DNA of 64,000 bases, taken from contig NMRB01001070.1 of assembly GCA_002633025.1 (NCBI GenBank), positions 138,012 through 202,011 of the forward strand, read 5' to 3'. Within the stretch, counting starts at the first letter, position 1. Every line of letters starts with the position of its first letter. Shown piece after piece: positions 62,963-64,000 of the stretch. Below the pieces are notes generated by a model. It was not told the DNA's origin. It did no database searches and worked only from the letters and a program-made list of their open reading frames with translations. The stretch comes from Notospermus geniculatus. Lineage: Eukaryota > Nemertea > Pilidiophora > Heteronemertea > Lineidae. Position numbers and translations under genes: made by a program.

Positions 62963-63849
62963 AACGCCAGTAGCAAACGAGATACATGTAATCACCACCG
63001 AGCAAAATCGGCTGTCGACTCCAGGTGTGCTGGTAAGTAGGAATCTTATCGCCAGCGATGATAGTTCAATATCAACATTGCCGTAATAAGGACTTTTTTT
63101 CAGGGAATGAGCCACTTTTTAATAGAGGGCTTACTGTACTGTCGATAATCACAATCATTGTGGACGTGATCAGTTACAGCATTTCAATAATACCTTTGAA
63201 ATAAACACCCTCATACAACATGCTAGTGCATGGGAGGTGTGGGAAAATCCGTCGCGGGATTAGTCCACGCATTCAATTCACTTGTTCCTCTCTCTCTGGC
63301 CTGATGGCGGGTCCATTGAAATGGTAATCCAAGGCCACGTTAGGGTCAAAGTTCAGACTCAAAGCATGACGGGATTAACAAACATGGCGTCAAATGTTTT
63401 TAGTCAACGTGTAAAACTTCATACAAAATTGCTAAAAAACGGCATGAATATTGGTAAGTTAATGGTTTAGTCCTGCAAAACACTATCCGAAGAACTCATG
63501 GCAGTAACAGTCCCCCGTAGTGTAGCCGTTTACTGCGTATTTAAAGCCGGCACGGCGAAAATTAATAGGTGCATGCATCAGATTCAAAATGTACAGGTGT
63601 GACAGGAATCAACGTCCTAGGAATGGAAGTCCGCCAAACAACAACAGCCCGCTATCTTAAGGTTGTAGGCCTACATGTATTCGAATAGGCATGGTCTCAC
63701 CAGCCATGTATTTTAATCCCTCGCTGAACAATAAGACCGGACTTTGATTCCAGGGGACTTTGATCCCTGTCACACCTGTACTAGAAGTAAAGGCACATGA
63801 ATATGAATTTTTACTTTGCCTCAAGCTCCGACGGACAACTGCAAGTCTG
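62963..63849. other. Unassigned; family A fragment at its start
   Basis: 62993-63070 carries GAGCAAAATCGGCTGTCGAC and TATCGCCAGCGATGAT like family A. The remainder shows no recognised exon or RNA. Confidence 0.45.
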
Positions 63850-64000
63850 ACCATGACGTTGCTTTCAGGGCTTGCCCAATATTACAGCACCCAAGAATCG
63901 TGATCCTACCCCTCACCAATATTCCTGCATCCGAGTATGATAATGATACCCCTGGCCAACATCCCTGCATCCAAGGATGATCAAGACGTTGCCTTCAGGG
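63850..64000. repeat. Degenerate tandem repeat reaching the window edge
   Basis: GACGTTGC(T/C)TTCAGGG occurs at 63855 and again at 63985; CCTGCATCC(G/A)AG(T/G)ATGAT occurs twice between. The array continues outside the window. Confidence 0.7.

Overview
The window looks like nuclear DNA from a marine invertebrate. It has intron-split genes with GT/AG borders, two intact tRNA genes, single-exon and multi-exon GPCR sequence, and a very dense load of short inverted-repeat (MITE-like) elements and minisatellites. Frequent palindromes (TACATGTA, TAGGCCTA, TGACGTCA) and a PAN plus fibrinogen-like gene fit an invertebrate deuterostome such as a hemichordate or cephalochordate. A lophotrochozoan cannot be excluded from sequence alone.

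Genes. (1) The best-supported gene is an orthologue of corticotropin-releasing-hormone binding protein (CRHBP) on the + strand. Five exons (50902-51065, 56016-56226, 56565-56737, 57571-57679, 58287-58438) have matching splice phases and keep all ten cysteines of the vertebrate protein. A short upstream exon (49055-49106) and a candidate signal-peptide exon (45156-45191) are proposed. (2) A class A GPCR is intact in one exon on the minus strand (19667-20716). (3) Two exons of a second class A GPCR lie on the minus strand (62594-62728, 61966-62103). (4) A secreted PAN/apple plus fibrinogen-like gene is on the minus strand (42952-43281, 38027-38494). (5) There are two fragments of RecQ-like helicase first exons: one inside a 636-bp transposon-like element (33813-34448), one broken by another element (38637-39165). 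(6) tRNA-Pro(UGG) is at 924-995 and tRNA-Asp(GUC) at 9105-9176, both minus strand.

Layout. 0-19 kb: repeats and tRNA genes, with a three-copy tandem array of a composite unit at 11.6-13.6 kb and a 1.7-kb near-perfect palindrome carrying two convergent tRNA-like units at 16.95-18.65 kb. 19-21 kb: the intact GPCR. 21-38 kb: nested MITEs, minisatellites and the helicase-carrying element. 38-43 kb: the PAN/fibrinogen-like gene, with a broken helicase copy just upstream of its last exon. 45-58.4 kb: CRHBP, with introns packed with MITEs, one of which sits beside a splice donor that is itself tandemly duplicated. 58.5-64 kb: minisatellites and the partial GPCR.

MITE families are given letters here (A-L) for cross-reference only; they are defined by comparing copies inside this window, not by any database. 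The genes do not form one pathway. CRHBP is a secreted neuropeptide-binding protein and the GPCRs are probably peptide or orphan receptors, but nothing in the sequence links them functionally.
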